A DNA stretch of 62,268 bases, taken from positions 1-62,268 of the forward strand of contig NZ_STGY01000024.1 of the NCBI RefSeq assembly GCF_004912275.1, written 5' to 3'. A program made the position numbers and the translations under genes. Source of the stretch: Glycomyces buryatensis. Lineage in GTDB: Bacteria; Actinomycetota; Actinomycetes; Mycobacteriales; Micromonosporaceae. Below the pieces are notes generated by a model. The model searched no databases. It worked only from the letters and a program-made list of their open reading frames with translations, and was not told the DNA's origin. Positions 17,910 through 26,209 of the stretch are shown piece by piece; the stretch's first letter is position 1; each line of letters begins with the position of its first letter.

Positions 17910-19586
17910 TCAGGCGACCCGGCGGAGGTTCCAGCGCTGCTGGACGACATTGTTATCCGTCCACTGAATCGCCCCGCCGCCATTGGCCTCGCCATTGCCA
18001 TTGTCGAGTGCCTTGCCGGAGTACCGGCTGATCAGCTTGACCGCGCCGCCGCCGACGTCGACGAGCCGCCACTGCTGCGCGGTGCCGCCGTGGTGCGTCC
18101 ACTGGACGACGCCGCCGCCCTCGGTGTTCACGGAGAAGTTGTCGAGGGCCTTTCCGGAGTGCAGGCACACCAGCGTGTAGTACCCGCCGCCGACGTCGGT
18201 GATGCGCCACCGCTGCCAGTCGCCGCCGTTGTCGCTCCACTGGATCGCCTGGGCGCCTTCGGTAGTGACCGAGCCATTGTCCAGGATCTTCCCAGAGCGC
18301 TCGGCCATGAGCGTGTAGACGCCGCCGGAGACCACCGCCGGGGTGGGCCGGGTGTGGGCGAGGGTGCCGAAACCGAGGGTGTCGAAGCCGCCTGAGGTGG
18401 TGCCGTAGTCCCCGCCGCCGCCTTCGGCGCGCACCAGGGCGGCCATGCGCGCGACGTTGGGCATCCGGAGCCCGCGCCGGACGCTGTAGTGGTTGTAGAC
18501 CATCTCCCACACCGGGCGCAGCTGCCCGCGTCCGCCCTCTCCCATAACCGTCTGCTCCCGGTAGGCGCAGTTCTGGCCCGTGCCCCAGCTGTAGGTGGTG
18601 AACGGGAGGTCGTTGTAGCCGAGGTTGTACCTCGCCACGTACTCGGCCGCCTTGCCGAAGGCGAGGTCCCGCGCGGAGTAGAGGTCGATGCCCTGGTTCC
18701 ACGCCATCTCCATGATGGACGACATCAGTCCGATGCCCATGATGGAGTGCCCCTGGTCCCGCCCGCTCTCCTGCCACTGGGCGAGGAAGCCGTTGTGGAC
18801 GAACGGGATCGCGTTGTAGATGGAACCGTTGCCCTCGCCGTTCCAGAAGTAGTCCACGGCCTGGTTGATGATGGACGAGTCATCGCAGATGATCCCGATG
18901 GCAAGCTTGCTCGCCATATTGCACAGGTCCCAGTTGGCCCAGTAGTTGGTGATGCAGGCGTCGTTGTGGTTGGTGAGGAACGAGTTGTTCATCGGGAGGA
19001 AGATGCTCGTCATCATGTCCTGGAACGCGCCCAGGTTGAAGCCCGAGGCGCCGCGGACGAGGTCGGCGGCGCAGCAGAACTGGTAGCCGTAGATCCCCGA
19101 GGCCAGGAACCGGTCGGAGTTGCCGTTGACGGCGGTGAGCGTGGACGACCAGGCATTGAGGATCTGGACGGCCTTGTCGCGGTGGGCGGTATTGCCGGAG
19201 ACCCGCCACCGCAGGGCGTTCTGGTAGGCGGCGTGGATGTCGTTGTACAGCTGCGGGTAGTTCTGCCCGTCGCCGCCGCGGATGATGACGTCGGTCGGCC
19301 GGGCCGTCCAGGTGCTCTGCGCGTGACTGTTGGCGATGAGCTTCTCCCAGCCAGCGCGCCACGGCTCCTGGTTGGTGCTGACCCTGGCGTACATGCGGTC
19401 GAGGTCGGCCTGGGTGTGCAGCATCCCGGGATGGACGGCTTGGACGCCGATCTCGTCGGTCTGGGCTTGCGCGGCAGGGATTCCGGTGCCGAATGCGGCG
19501 AGACCGCCTGCCGCGACCGCGCCCTGGAACAGGCGCCTGCGGCCGATGGAGGGGGAGGGTTTCGCTATCGGGTTATGGGGGGACAT
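17910..19586 (-). CDS. Secreted polysaccharide lyase, alginate lyase family, with ricin-type lectin domain (lyase 3)
   Basis: A 558-residue Tat-exported protein (GRRRLFQGAVAAGG, cleavage near AQAQT). The toroid domain (about 45-410) is a close paralogue of lyase 1: HAAYQNALRWRVSG, YWANWDLCNMAS, WQESGRDQGHSIMG, GGDYGTTSGGFDTLG. The C-terminal ricin B-type beta-trefoil (about 418-558) has three repeats, each with a SGK-(A/I)LDN motif and a QRW/QQW segment, and probably binds the polymer. The ATG at 19586 follows GGAGC. The gene runs opposite to the rest of the cluster but has a promoter and leader almost identical to those of lyase 1, so coordinated expression is likely. Confidence 0.85.
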   Translation of the reverse strand: MSPHNPIAKPSPSIGRRRLFQGAVAAGGLAAFGTGIPAAQAQTDEIGVQAVHPGMLHTQADLDRMYARVSTNQEPWRAGWEKLIANSHAQSTWTARPTDVIIRGGDGQNYPQLYNDIHAAYQNALRWRVSGNTAHRDKAVQILNAWSSTLTAVNGNSDRFLASGIYGYQFCCAADLVRGASGFNLGAFQDMMTSIFLPMNNSFLTNHNDACITNYWANWDLCNMASKLAIGIICDDSSIINQAVDYFWNGEGNGSIYNAIPFVHNGFLAQWQESGRDQGHSIMGIGLMSSIMEMAWNQGIDLYSARDLAFGKAAEYVARYNLGYNDLPFTTYSWGTGQNCAYREQTVMGEGGRGQLRPVWEMVYNHYSVRRGLRMPNVARMAALVRAEGGGGDYGTTSGGFDTLGFGTLAHTRPTPAVVSGGVYTLMAERSGKILDNGSVTTEGAQAIQWSDNGGDWQRWRITDVGGGYYTLVCLHSGKALDNFSVNTEGGGVVQWTHHGGTAQQWRLVDVGGGAVKLISRYSGKALDNGNGEANGGGAIQWTDNNVVQQRWNLRRVA

Positions 19587-19634
19587 GGTGCTCCAATGCG
19601 CCATGCGGTGCGCGATGCCGGGGAATGCCACCGC
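19587..19634 (-). promoter_or_regulatory. Conserved mRNA leader of lyase 3
   Basis: Counterpart of the leader at 11225-11272. The four differences in the 51-nt block that includes the ATG lie at positions 10, 24, 39 and 40. The GCGGTG and CACCGC arms and the GGAGC ribosome site are unchanged. Confidence 0.55.
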
Positions 19635-19675
19635 TGCTCTGCGGCAACCGGTCCGAGGACCGACTGCCACAGGCA

Positions 19676-19719
19676 ATACTAACTCATATATCTACATTAT
19701 TCAATATAACGTTCAACGT
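19676..19719 (-). promoter_or_regulatory. Promoter of lyase 3 with upstream palindrome
   Basis: Read on the minus strand: TTGAAT (19704-19699), a 17-nt spacer containing ATGTAGATATAT, then TAGTAT (19681-19676). It matches the lyase 1 promoter in layout and in the spacer element. Just upstream of the -35 lies an 11-bp palindrome ACGTT-C-AACGT (19709-19719), absent from lyase 1, which may be an extra operator. The LacI-type GTGAA operator is not found here. Confidence 0.55.
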
Positions 19720-19864
19720 ATGGCAACACTTCTCCATCTCCGCGGTGACGGAGCCCCGATTCCGGGGGCCACCGATAGTGCCTCCTTCGGGCCCGCACGG
19801 CCGCTTACCCTTGATCCCGGGACGTCTAGTACCGCGTCAGCGGAACATCAGGAGGAATGGGCGA

Positions 19865-20977
19865 GTGATGATCACGAGGCGCAGGGCGCTGGGATTCGCG
19901 GGTGCGGTAGTCGCGGGGACGGCCGTGGCCTCGTGCACGGACGATCCGGCCGACGAGCCGACTTCGCCCGATGAATCGCCCTCATCCGACGAGCCGACCT
20001 CGCCCGACGTCGCCGAAGCTCCCCGATTGGGGGAGCCGGAAGTCGTGGCTGAAGGACTCCAGGCCCCGTGGTCGATCGCGTTCGTCCAGGACACCGCGTT
20101 GATCTCAGAGCGTGACAGCGCCCGGATCGTGGAGCTCGACCCGGACGGGAACGCCCGCGAGGTGGGCACCATCGCGGGCGTCGCCGGAGGGGGCGAGGGA
20201 GGCCTGCTCGGGATCGCCGTCCACGACGGATACCTGTACGCGTACTTCACCGCCGCGGGGAAGAACCGGATCGAGCGATACGAGCTCACCGGTGAGGCCG
20301 GATCGTTCGGGCTCGGGGAGCCGCAGGAGATCCTCGGCGGCATCCCGGCGGCGGCCAATCACAATGGCGGCCGGATCGCGTTCGGCCCGGACGGGATGCT
20401 CTACGCCACGGCCGGCGACGCGGGCGACCGGGAGAGCGCACAGGACCGCGAGGCCCTGTCGGGGAAGATCCTCCGGATGACGCCCGACGGGGGAGTCCCG
20501 CCGGACAATCCGTTCGCCGACTCGCTCGTATACAGCTGGGGCCATCGCAATCCGCAGGGCATCGCCTGGGCCGAGGACGGCACCATGTACGCCTCCGAGT
20601 TCGGGCAGGACACCTGGGACGAGCTCAACGTCATCGAGGCCGGGGCCAATTACGGCTGGCCCGAGGTCGAGGGCATCGGTGACCGCGATGAGTTCATCGA
20701 TCCGGTCCAGCAGTGGGCGCCCGCGGACGCCAGCCCCAGCGGCATGGCTATTGCGGGCGGCGCCGCGTTCATCGCGAATCTGCGCGGCGAGCGGCTCTTC
20801 GAAGTGCCGCTGGACGATCCGGCCACCGTGGTCGAGCACTACGTCGGCGAGTTCGGCCGGCTGCGGGACGTCGTCGTCGCACCGGACGGTTCACTGTGGA
20901 TGATCACCAACAATACCGACGGCCGCGGCGACCCGGGGCCCGACGACGACCGGGTGCTGCGCATCGGCCTCGACTGA
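19865..20977 (+). CDS. PQQ-dependent sugar dehydrogenase-like lipoprotein (glucose/sorbosone dehydrogenase family)
   Basis: About 370 residues. The N-terminus MITRRRALGFAG is a Tat-type signal ending in a lipobox (AVASC), followed by a Pro/Ser/Glu/Asp-rich linker, so the protein is an anchored lipoprotein. The body is a six-bladed beta-propeller with the family motifs NHNGGRIAFGPDGMLY, SGKILRM and WGHRNPQGIAW. These proteins oxidise aldose sugars with PQQ; no electron acceptor gene is nearby. GTG at 19865 lies 9 nt after AGGAGG; ATG at 19868 is the other choice. It is transcribed divergently from lyase 3. Confidence 0.85.
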   Translation: MMITRRRALGFAGAVVAGTAVASCTDDPADEPTSPDESPSSDEPTSPDVAEAPRLGEPEVVAEGLQAPWSIAFVQDTALISERDSARIVELDPDGNAREVGTIAGVAGGGEGGLLGIAVHDGYLYAYFTAAGKNRIERYELTGEAGSFGLGEPQEILGGIPAAANHNGGRIAFGPDGMLYATAGDAGDRESAQDREALSGKILRMTPDGGVPPDNPFADSLVYSWGHRNPQGIAWAEDGTMYASEFGQDTWDELNVIEAGANYGWPEVEGIGDRDEFIDPVQQWAPADASPSGMAIAGGAAFIANLRGERLFEVPLDDPATVVEHYVGEFGRLRDVVVAPDGSLWMITNNTDGRGDPGPDDDRVLRIGLD

Positions 20978-21084
20978 CCCGCGCCGCGGGCTCGAGTTCC
21001 TTGCTTTTGGGGCATATCCCTGTTTAGGGTAGGTATCACATTCAAGTATGTGAAAATATCTACGGAATGGGGAGGCACCACCTC

Positions 21085-22041
21085 ATGAAACGACCAATCA
21101 CCGATGTCCCGGCGCGGGAGCGCGCCGCGTTCGGTCGGGCCGCTCCCGGCATGCGGCGCCGAGCGATCACCTTCGCGGCGAGTGCGGTTGCGGCCGTTGC
21201 GGCCCTAATCGCTGCGCTGATCGCGGTCCAACCGGCGTCGGCGCAGGACAACCCCTTCGAACGGGGACCCGACCCCACGGTGGAAAGCGTTGCGGCCGAG
21301 GCGGGCACGTTCGAAACCGAGGAGGTGAGCGTGCCCACCGGGCACGGCTTCAACGGCGGAGTGATCTACTACCCGACCGACACCAGCGAAGGCACGTTCG
21401 GCGCGGTCGCGGTCGTGCCCGGCTTCACCGCCTCCTGGGAGGACGAAGGGGCCTGGATGGGGCACTGGCTCGCCTCGTTCGGGTTCGTCGTCATCGGCAT
21501 CGACACCAATAGCCCCCAGGACTTCGACACCGCCCGCGGCGACCAGCTGCTGGCCGCGCTGGACTACCTGACGCAGGAGAGCGAGGTGCAGGACCGGGTC
21601 GATCCGGAGCGGCTCGGCGTGATGGGCCACTCCATGGGCGGCGGCGGTGCCATCTACGCGGCCGAGCAGCGGCCGGATCTCCAGGCCGCGATCCCGCTCG
21701 CGCCCTACTCTCCTTCGCAGGATCTGTCCACCCTGGAGGTGCCGACGATGATCATGGGCGCCGTGGACGACGGCACCGTCACCCCCGACTACCTCGACAC
21801 CCTCTACGGAACCCTGCCGGCCGAGACCGAGGCCGCGTTCGTGGAACTCTCCTCCGGTGGGCACGGGTTCCCGGTCTGGGGGAACTCCGAGGTCACCCGG
21901 CGCACGATTCCCTGGCTGAAGATCTGGGTGGACAACGACACCCGCTACACCCAGTTCTTGTGCCCCGAGCTGGCGGACACGACCGGCGTCTCGCGGTACA
22001 GCAGCACCTGCCCGTACGAGCCGGGTGCCTTTACCGAGTAG
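21085..22041 (+). CDS. Secreted cutinase / PET-hydrolase-family polyester esterase
   Basis: A 318-residue exported protein (basic stretch, long Ala-rich hydrophobic segment, cleavage near PASAQ). The mature part matches bacterial cutinases such as LCC and Thermobifida cutinases: the opening NPFERGPDPT, the elbow VMGHSMGGGG (Ser183), acid Asp229 in GAVDDGTVTP, His260 in GGHGFPVWG, and the C-terminal WVDNDTRYTQFLCP with paired Cys before STCPY. Substrate-cleft positions differ: the Trp usually found in PWH is Tyr208 (APYS), and the Tyr of PGYTG is Phe114. Natural substrate is probably plant cutin or a related polyester. The start at 21085 is behind GGGGAGG. Confidence 0.9.
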   Translation: MKRPITDVPARERAAFGRAAPGMRRRAITFAASAVAAVAALIAALIAVQPASAQDNPFERGPDPTVESVAAEAGTFETEEVSVPTGHGFNGGVIYYPTDTSEGTFGAVAVVPGFTASWEDEGAWMGHWLASFGFVVIGIDTNSPQDFDTARGDQLLAALDYLTQESEVQDRVDPERLGVMGHSMGGGGAIYAAEQRPDLQAAIPLAPYSPSQDLSTLEVPTMIMGAVDDGTVTPDYLDTLYGTLPAETEAAFVELSSGGHGFPVWGNSEVTRRTIPWLKIWVDNDTRYTQFLCPELADTTGVSRYSSTCPYEPGAFTE

Positions 22042-22145
22042 TCCGTTTCGCACCGTCGATCGGGCCGACGCCGCGAGCGGGCACTGGATGGGACACGCTC
22101 CCACCGGGACCCGCCCGCGGCGTCGGCCGTGTTAGCTTGCGCCTC

Positions 22146-22895
22146 GTGGAATCCCTTGACATCGAGAATCGCGGCCGCATCCTCCGCGGCACGCTGCACC
22201 TCCCGCAATCGACCCCGGCCCCGGCGGTGGTGCTGTGCCACGGCTTCAGCGGCACCCGCTCCGAGTTCGGCTACATGTTCGTCCGGCTGGCGAAGCGTCT
22301 GGCCGAGCGCGGCGTGGCCGTCTACCGGTTCGACTTCGCCGGCGGCGGCGAGTCCGACGGCGACTTCGCCGACCTGGCCGTCTCCGACCAGGTCGCGCAG
22401 GCCACCGCGGCGCTCGAAGCGGTGGGCGCCCATTCGGCGGTCGACGCCGATCGCTTGTCGCTGTTGGGGATGAGCCTGGGCGGACTCACCGCCTCGCTGG
22501 CCGCCGCGCAGCGCCCCGTGCGGTCGCTCGCCCTCTGGGCCCCGGCCGCGGTCGCCGTCGGCTTGGACGAGACTGCCGCGAAGCGGCGCTCCGACGCGAT
22601 CGCCGAACACGGCTACGACGACTTCGGCGGACTGCCGATCCATCGGCGATTCGTCGAGGACGCCAAAGGCATCGACCCGTTCGCGGACGCCGCAGGCCAC
22701 GCCGGTCCGGTGCTGCTGGCGTACGGATCGGAAGACGCCCTGATCGGGCCCGACATCGTGAAGGCGTACCAGGGCGTCTATGCCGACCGGCTCGACACGC
22801 ACGTGCTCGACGGGGTGGGACACGGATTCGAGACCGTCCCCGCCCGCGAGCGCCTGCTCGAGCTCACCGAGGCGTTCGTGCTGCGCCACGCCTGA
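22146..22895 (+). CDS. Cytoplasmic alpha/beta hydrolase (cinnamoyl/feruloyl-esterase-like)
   Basis: 249 residues without a signal peptide. The motif VVLCHGFSGTRSE forms the oxyanion region, the nucleophile is in LLGMSLGG, the acid in YGSEDALIG and the base in GVGHGFET. The short cap domain resembles the Lactobacillus/Butyrivibrio cinnamoyl esterases, which free hydroxycinnamates from plant wall sugars; other small esters are equally possible. GTG at 22146 is the start closest to the conserved fold. It follows the cutinase in the same direction by about 100 bp. Confidence 0.75.
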   Translation: MESLDIENRGRILRGTLHLPQSTPAPAVVLCHGFSGTRSEFGYMFVRLAKRLAERGVAVYRFDFAGGGESDGDFADLAVSDQVAQATAALEAVGAHSAVDADRLSLLGMSLGGLTASLAAAQRPVRSLALWAPAAVAVGLDETAAKRRSDAIAEHGYDDFGGLPIHRRFVEDAKGIDPFADAAGHAGPVLLAYGSEDALIGPDIVKAYQGVYADRLDTHVLDGVGHGFETVPARERLLELTEAFVLRHA

Positions 22896-22914
22896 GTTAC
22901 GCGGCGCCGAGTAC

Positions 22915-24633
22915 TCATCTAATGCGCGGGAAGCGATTGTGGACGCCGCGCGGTTGATAGCCCAGCCGGTCGGCGACGCCCGCCAAGTCGCCGAGGTACC
23001 ACAGGATCGCGAGCCACATCTCCGTGCCCTGCAAGCCGGGGGACGAGTCCAGGCCCCCGTTCGGCGGTGCGGCGAAACCGAAGCCTTCGCCGGGGATCCA
23101 CTGCGCCAGTACGTGTCCGAGGAGTTCACGGGCCTTCGCCGCGACCTCCTCGGTGCGGTGGCCGGTGCGGCGGGTGAGCCACAGTGGATAGGCCACGTCG
23201 AGCACGTTGCAGGCATTGAGGCGGTCGGGCGCGAACCGGCCCGGATCGGCGAGGTGGCGCAGCACGGTGTCGATGACGCGCTCGGGGTGGGGCACCGGGA
23301 TGCCGAACTGGCCGAAGGTGCCGCGCACGGCCCGGTACCAGCCGTTGACCGGTTGCAGCAGATCGGCGTGGTCGACGCGGCCCCACATGCCGGTGCCGGC
23401 ATCGACATGGGTGAGCATCCAACCGAACAGGGCCTCTTCACTTCCGGTCGGGTTTCCATGCCCGCCAAGGCGATTCCAGGTCATTGCGGTTCCGAGGTGG
23501 TCGATCTGCGATCCCGCGTTCCAGGCACGGTTCTGCCACGGGAGGGCGTCGACCCAGCGGATCACGTCCTCGGCCGAGTCCGCGGGACGGAGTGAGATCG
23601 GGTGCGGGAAGGCGCTGCCGAGCAGGTCGAGCGCGTATCCGACGGTGAGGACGTGGTAGGCGGCCCCTCCTTCGTCCAGGTTCAGTCCGGCGCCGCGCAG
23701 GGCGCCGTCCGCTTCCAGGTAGCCGACGAGTCCGGTCTGCGGATCCTGCCAGGAGCGCAGCCGTTCGATCTGCTCCGCGGCGGGCAGTTGCACCGGCGCG
23801 GAGCCGATGAGGAGGTCGGCGATCTCGATGGCGTCGCATTGCGCGCGGACGGTCGGATCGGCGCCCGGCTTGTCGCTGAAGAAGCCGACCCGCGGATCCC
23901 AGTACCGTTCCAGCAGCTCGGCCGCCTCGGCGCGGACCCGGTCGGCGAACGCGGCGATCTCATCGCCGAGTGCACTGTCGCCGAGTCCGGTGCGGCCCTT
24001 CACATCGGCGACCGGCGCGAGTGCGGGGACGCGCCATTTCAGGACGCGGGCGGGATTGCCGCCGACGATGGCGCCCTCCGGCACGTCCCTCGTCACCACC
24101 GCCCCGGCCGCTAGGACCGAGCGGCTGCCGACTTTCACGCCGTCGAGGACGACGACGTGCGATCCGATCCAGACGTCGTCGCCGATGGTGATGCCCTGGG
24201 CTGCGATCCCCTGGTTGATGACCGTCGCATCGGGATCGGCGAAGACGTGGTTGAACGCGATGATGGAGGTGTGGGCGCCGATGCGGACGCCGTCGCCCAT
24301 CGTGATCTCGCCGCGCACGACCGTATAGGCGTTGATCGTGCAGTCCACGCCGAGCTCGAGGTCGCCGCTGAGGTACGCCCCGGCGGCGACGTAGCTGCGG
24401 TCGCCCAGGCGCAGCCCCTCGTTCTGGATCGCGGCCAGCGGCGAGACGAAGCAGTCGGCGCCGAACCGGTAGCCGCGCTCCGACACCAGGGCCTCCTGGA
24501 GCCGGCGCTGACGGTCCTGTGTCGCTTGCGGAGCGGCGGACCAGAACCTCCACGGGGAGAAGTCGAAGTGATTGTCGTCGTACGGCAGGGCCGCCGAGTC
24601 GCGCTGCGATGCTGCCGTCAGGTCGGAAGACAT
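22915..24633 (-). CDS. Hexapeptide acetyltransferase fused to an alpha-toroid domain
   Basis: A 572-residue two-domain protein. Residues about 40-215 form a left-handed beta-helix of the maltose/galactoside acetyltransferase type, with GAHTSIIAFNHVFAD, GDDVWIGSHVVVLDGVKVG and GAVVTRDVPEGAIVGGNPARV. The rest (about 235-572) is an all-helical repeat domain (for example GTEMWLAILWYLGDL and the NAGSQIDHLGTAM segment) reminiscent of alpha/alpha barrels in lyases and unsaturated-sugar hydrolases. I do not know this combination as a named family. The start at 24633 follows GGAGGC. It is convergent with the hydrolase at 22146 and may modify sugars released by the locus. Confidence 0.75.
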   Translation of the reverse strand: MSSDLTAASQRDSAALPYDDNHFDFSPWRFWSAAPQATQDRQRRLQEALVSERGYRFGADCFVSPLAAIQNEGLRLGDRSYVAAGAYLSGDLELGVDCTINAYTVVRGEITMGDGVRIGAHTSIIAFNHVFADPDATVINQGIAAQGITIGDDVWIGSHVVVLDGVKVGSRSVLAAGAVVTRDVPEGAIVGGNPARVLKWRVPALAPVADVKGRTGLGDSALGDEIAAFADRVRAEAAELLERYWDPRVGFFSDKPGADPTVRAQCDAIEIADLLIGSAPVQLPAAEQIERLRSWQDPQTGLVGYLEADGALRGAGLNLDEGGAAYHVLTVGYALDLLGSAFPHPISLRPADSAEDVIRWVDALPWQNRAWNAGSQIDHLGTAMTWNRLGGHGNPTGSEEALFGWMLTHVDAGTGMWGRVDHADLLQPVNGWYRAVRGTFGQFGIPVPHPERVIDTVLRHLADPGRFAPDRLNACNVLDVAYPLWLTRRTGHRTEEVAAKARELLGHVLAQWIPGEGFGFAAPPNGGLDSSPGLQGTEMWLAILWYLGDLAGVADRLGYQPRGVHNRFPRIR

Positions 24634-24671
24634 CGAGCCTCCAAGTCGGGGTCGGGGGATGGCGAGACAAC

Positions 24672-24702
24672 TATAGAGAGATCCAGTGGAAAGCGCTATA
24701 CG
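24672..24702 (-). promoter_or_regulatory. Possible promoter of the acetyltransferase fusion
   Basis: On the minus strand TATAGT (24677-24672) could be a -10. About 17-24 bp upstream lies GCGCTTTCCA, containing the AGCGCT palindrome seen in many LacI-type operators. It differs from the operators at 4807-4843, so another regulator would be involved. Confidence 0.3.
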
Positions 24703-24837
24703 GGATGCGGCCGCCCCGAGCTGGGAAGCGGTGATCGCCGCCATTCCCGTGAGCCCGCCGTGTGGTCGGGAGGTTCTCCGTTATCGTGGTGGCGCGTGTT
24801 TTCGCAGTTGGTGCTCTGGATTGAAGGTGTGTTGGGA

Positions 24838-25872
24838 ATGCAGCAGTATGCGATGCTGGTGTCGCCGTCCGCTAATCGCGTGTATGCGAAGACCGCGGTG
24901 CAGATGATGGTGAGCGAGATCCGCATCTTCGACGAATTTCTTCTGGACGGTTCGATCAAGGACCTCGAAGAAGTCGAGATGGGCGGCATTCCCTACCTGA
25001 CGTTTCACGGCGATTCGCTGAGCGAGCGCGACCTCCGCTGCCTGGCGAACGTGTCCTCGCTCTTCGCGCTGTTCAAAATCCACGGGTCGATGCTGGAGCC
25101 GATCGCGCTCTCCCGACTCGACCGGTACGAGAACGATCTGACCTCGATCCTGAAATACGTGGGGAAGACGAACGAGCACTTCACGAAGCTGCTGCTGAAC
25201 GTGACGGCGGCCGCCGCCTTTCCGGCGGACCGGGTACTCAATTCGCGGTTCAAGGTGCTGGACCCGTTGTGCGGGCGGGGAACCACGCTCAATCAATCGA
25301 TCATGTACGGATGGGACTCCTACGGCGTCGAGGTCGACAAGCGCGACTTCGAGGCCTATTCGGCGTTCATTCAGCGGTGGCTCAAGAGCAAGTCCATCAA
25401 GCACAAGGCAGTGAAGAGCCGGGTGAAGCGCGACGGCAGGGCGGTCGGGCAGCGGCTGCTGGTGGAGTTCGCCGCCACCAAGGAGCTGTACAAGGCCGGC
25501 GAGATGCAGACGCTCGAGATGGTCAGCGCCGACACGCTCCAGAGCGGACAGGTCTACAAGAAGCGGTCATTCGACCTCATCGTCACCGACGCGCCGTACG
25601 GGGTGCAGCACGCAGCCGTCGGCGCCGTCCGCTCACTGTCCCGCACCGCCAAGGAACTGCTGGAGCTGGGCATTCCCGTGTGGACCGAGCTGCTCCGCGG
25701 CGGCGGCGCGATCGGAATCGCCTGGAACACCCTCACGGTGAGCCGGGACGAGCTCGCGGCCATGCTGACCGAGTCCGGGCTCGAGGTCATGTCCGACAAG
25801 CCGTTCCTGGGCTTCGCCCACCGGGTCGACCAGGCCATCAACCGCGACCTGATCGTGGCCGTCCGCCCCTAG
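24838..25872 (+). CDS. TRM11-type SAM-dependent RNA/DNA methyltransferase
   Basis: 344 residues. The C-terminal half is a Rossmann methyltransferase. Motif I is DPLCGRGTTLNQ (about residue 141), followed by GVEVDKRDFEAY, and the catalytic motif is TDAPYGVQH (about 250), a DPPY-like variant of the base-amino or guanine-N2 methylases. The N-terminal half resembles the substrate-binding part of TRM11-like actinobacterial proteins. The target is most likely a tRNA guanine. ATG at 24838 is chosen because homology starts with MQQYAMLVSPSANRVYAKTA. It stands alone. Confidence 0.82.
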   Translation: MQQYAMLVSPSANRVYAKTAVQMMVSEIRIFDEFLLDGSIKDLEEVEMGGIPYLTFHGDSLSERDLRCLANVSSLFALFKIHGSMLEPIALSRLDRYENDLTSILKYVGKTNEHFTKLLLNVTAAAAFPADRVLNSRFKVLDPLCGRGTTLNQSIMYGWDSYGVEVDKRDFEAYSAFIQRWLKSKSIKHKAVKSRVKRDGRAVGQRLLVEFAATKELYKAGEMQTLEMVSADTLQSGQVYKKRSFDLIVTDAPYGVQHAAVGAVRSLSRTAKELLELGIPVWTELLRGGGAIGIAWNTLTVSRDELAAMLTESGLEVMSDKPFLGFAHRVDQAINRDLIVAVRP

Positions 25873-25890
25873 ATGATTGATTCCTGGGGT

Positions 25891-26061
25891 TCAGTGGTCG
25901 TAGGCGGTCAGTGATCGTAGGACTGGTGCTCCGGTCTGGTCGTTGTGCCAGATGGTGGCGGTCAGGGCGAGGATCCGTTGCATGACGCGGGCGCAGACCC
26001 CTTGGGGTGTGCGCCCGCAGTGGCGTTCTAGGTCGAGCTGGGATTTGAAGGTCTGGTTGGC
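25891..26061 (-). pseudogene. C-terminal remnant of an IS982-family transposase
   Basis: About 57 codons ending LRSLTAYDH match the conserved end of IS982-type transposases: TFKSQLDLERHCGRTPQGV, then ALTATIWHNDQTGAP. Nothing upstream matches the DDE core; the frame runs into AT-richer DNA with an unrelated N-terminal extension. This is a truncated insertion-sequence fragment between the methyltransferase and the NPP1 gene. No intact terminal repeats are visible. Confidence 0.75.
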
Positions 26062-26209
26062 GGATATTCCACTTTTTCCCGATTTATGGATCTGTTTACT
26101 TAAAGCGTCAAGTAAATCTATGTCGGACCCATACGTTGTCACTGGTCGCCCCCGGCGGCCGTTTCACCTGATCAATCGCATTTCCACGACACCTAGATCG
26201 GAGATCCGC

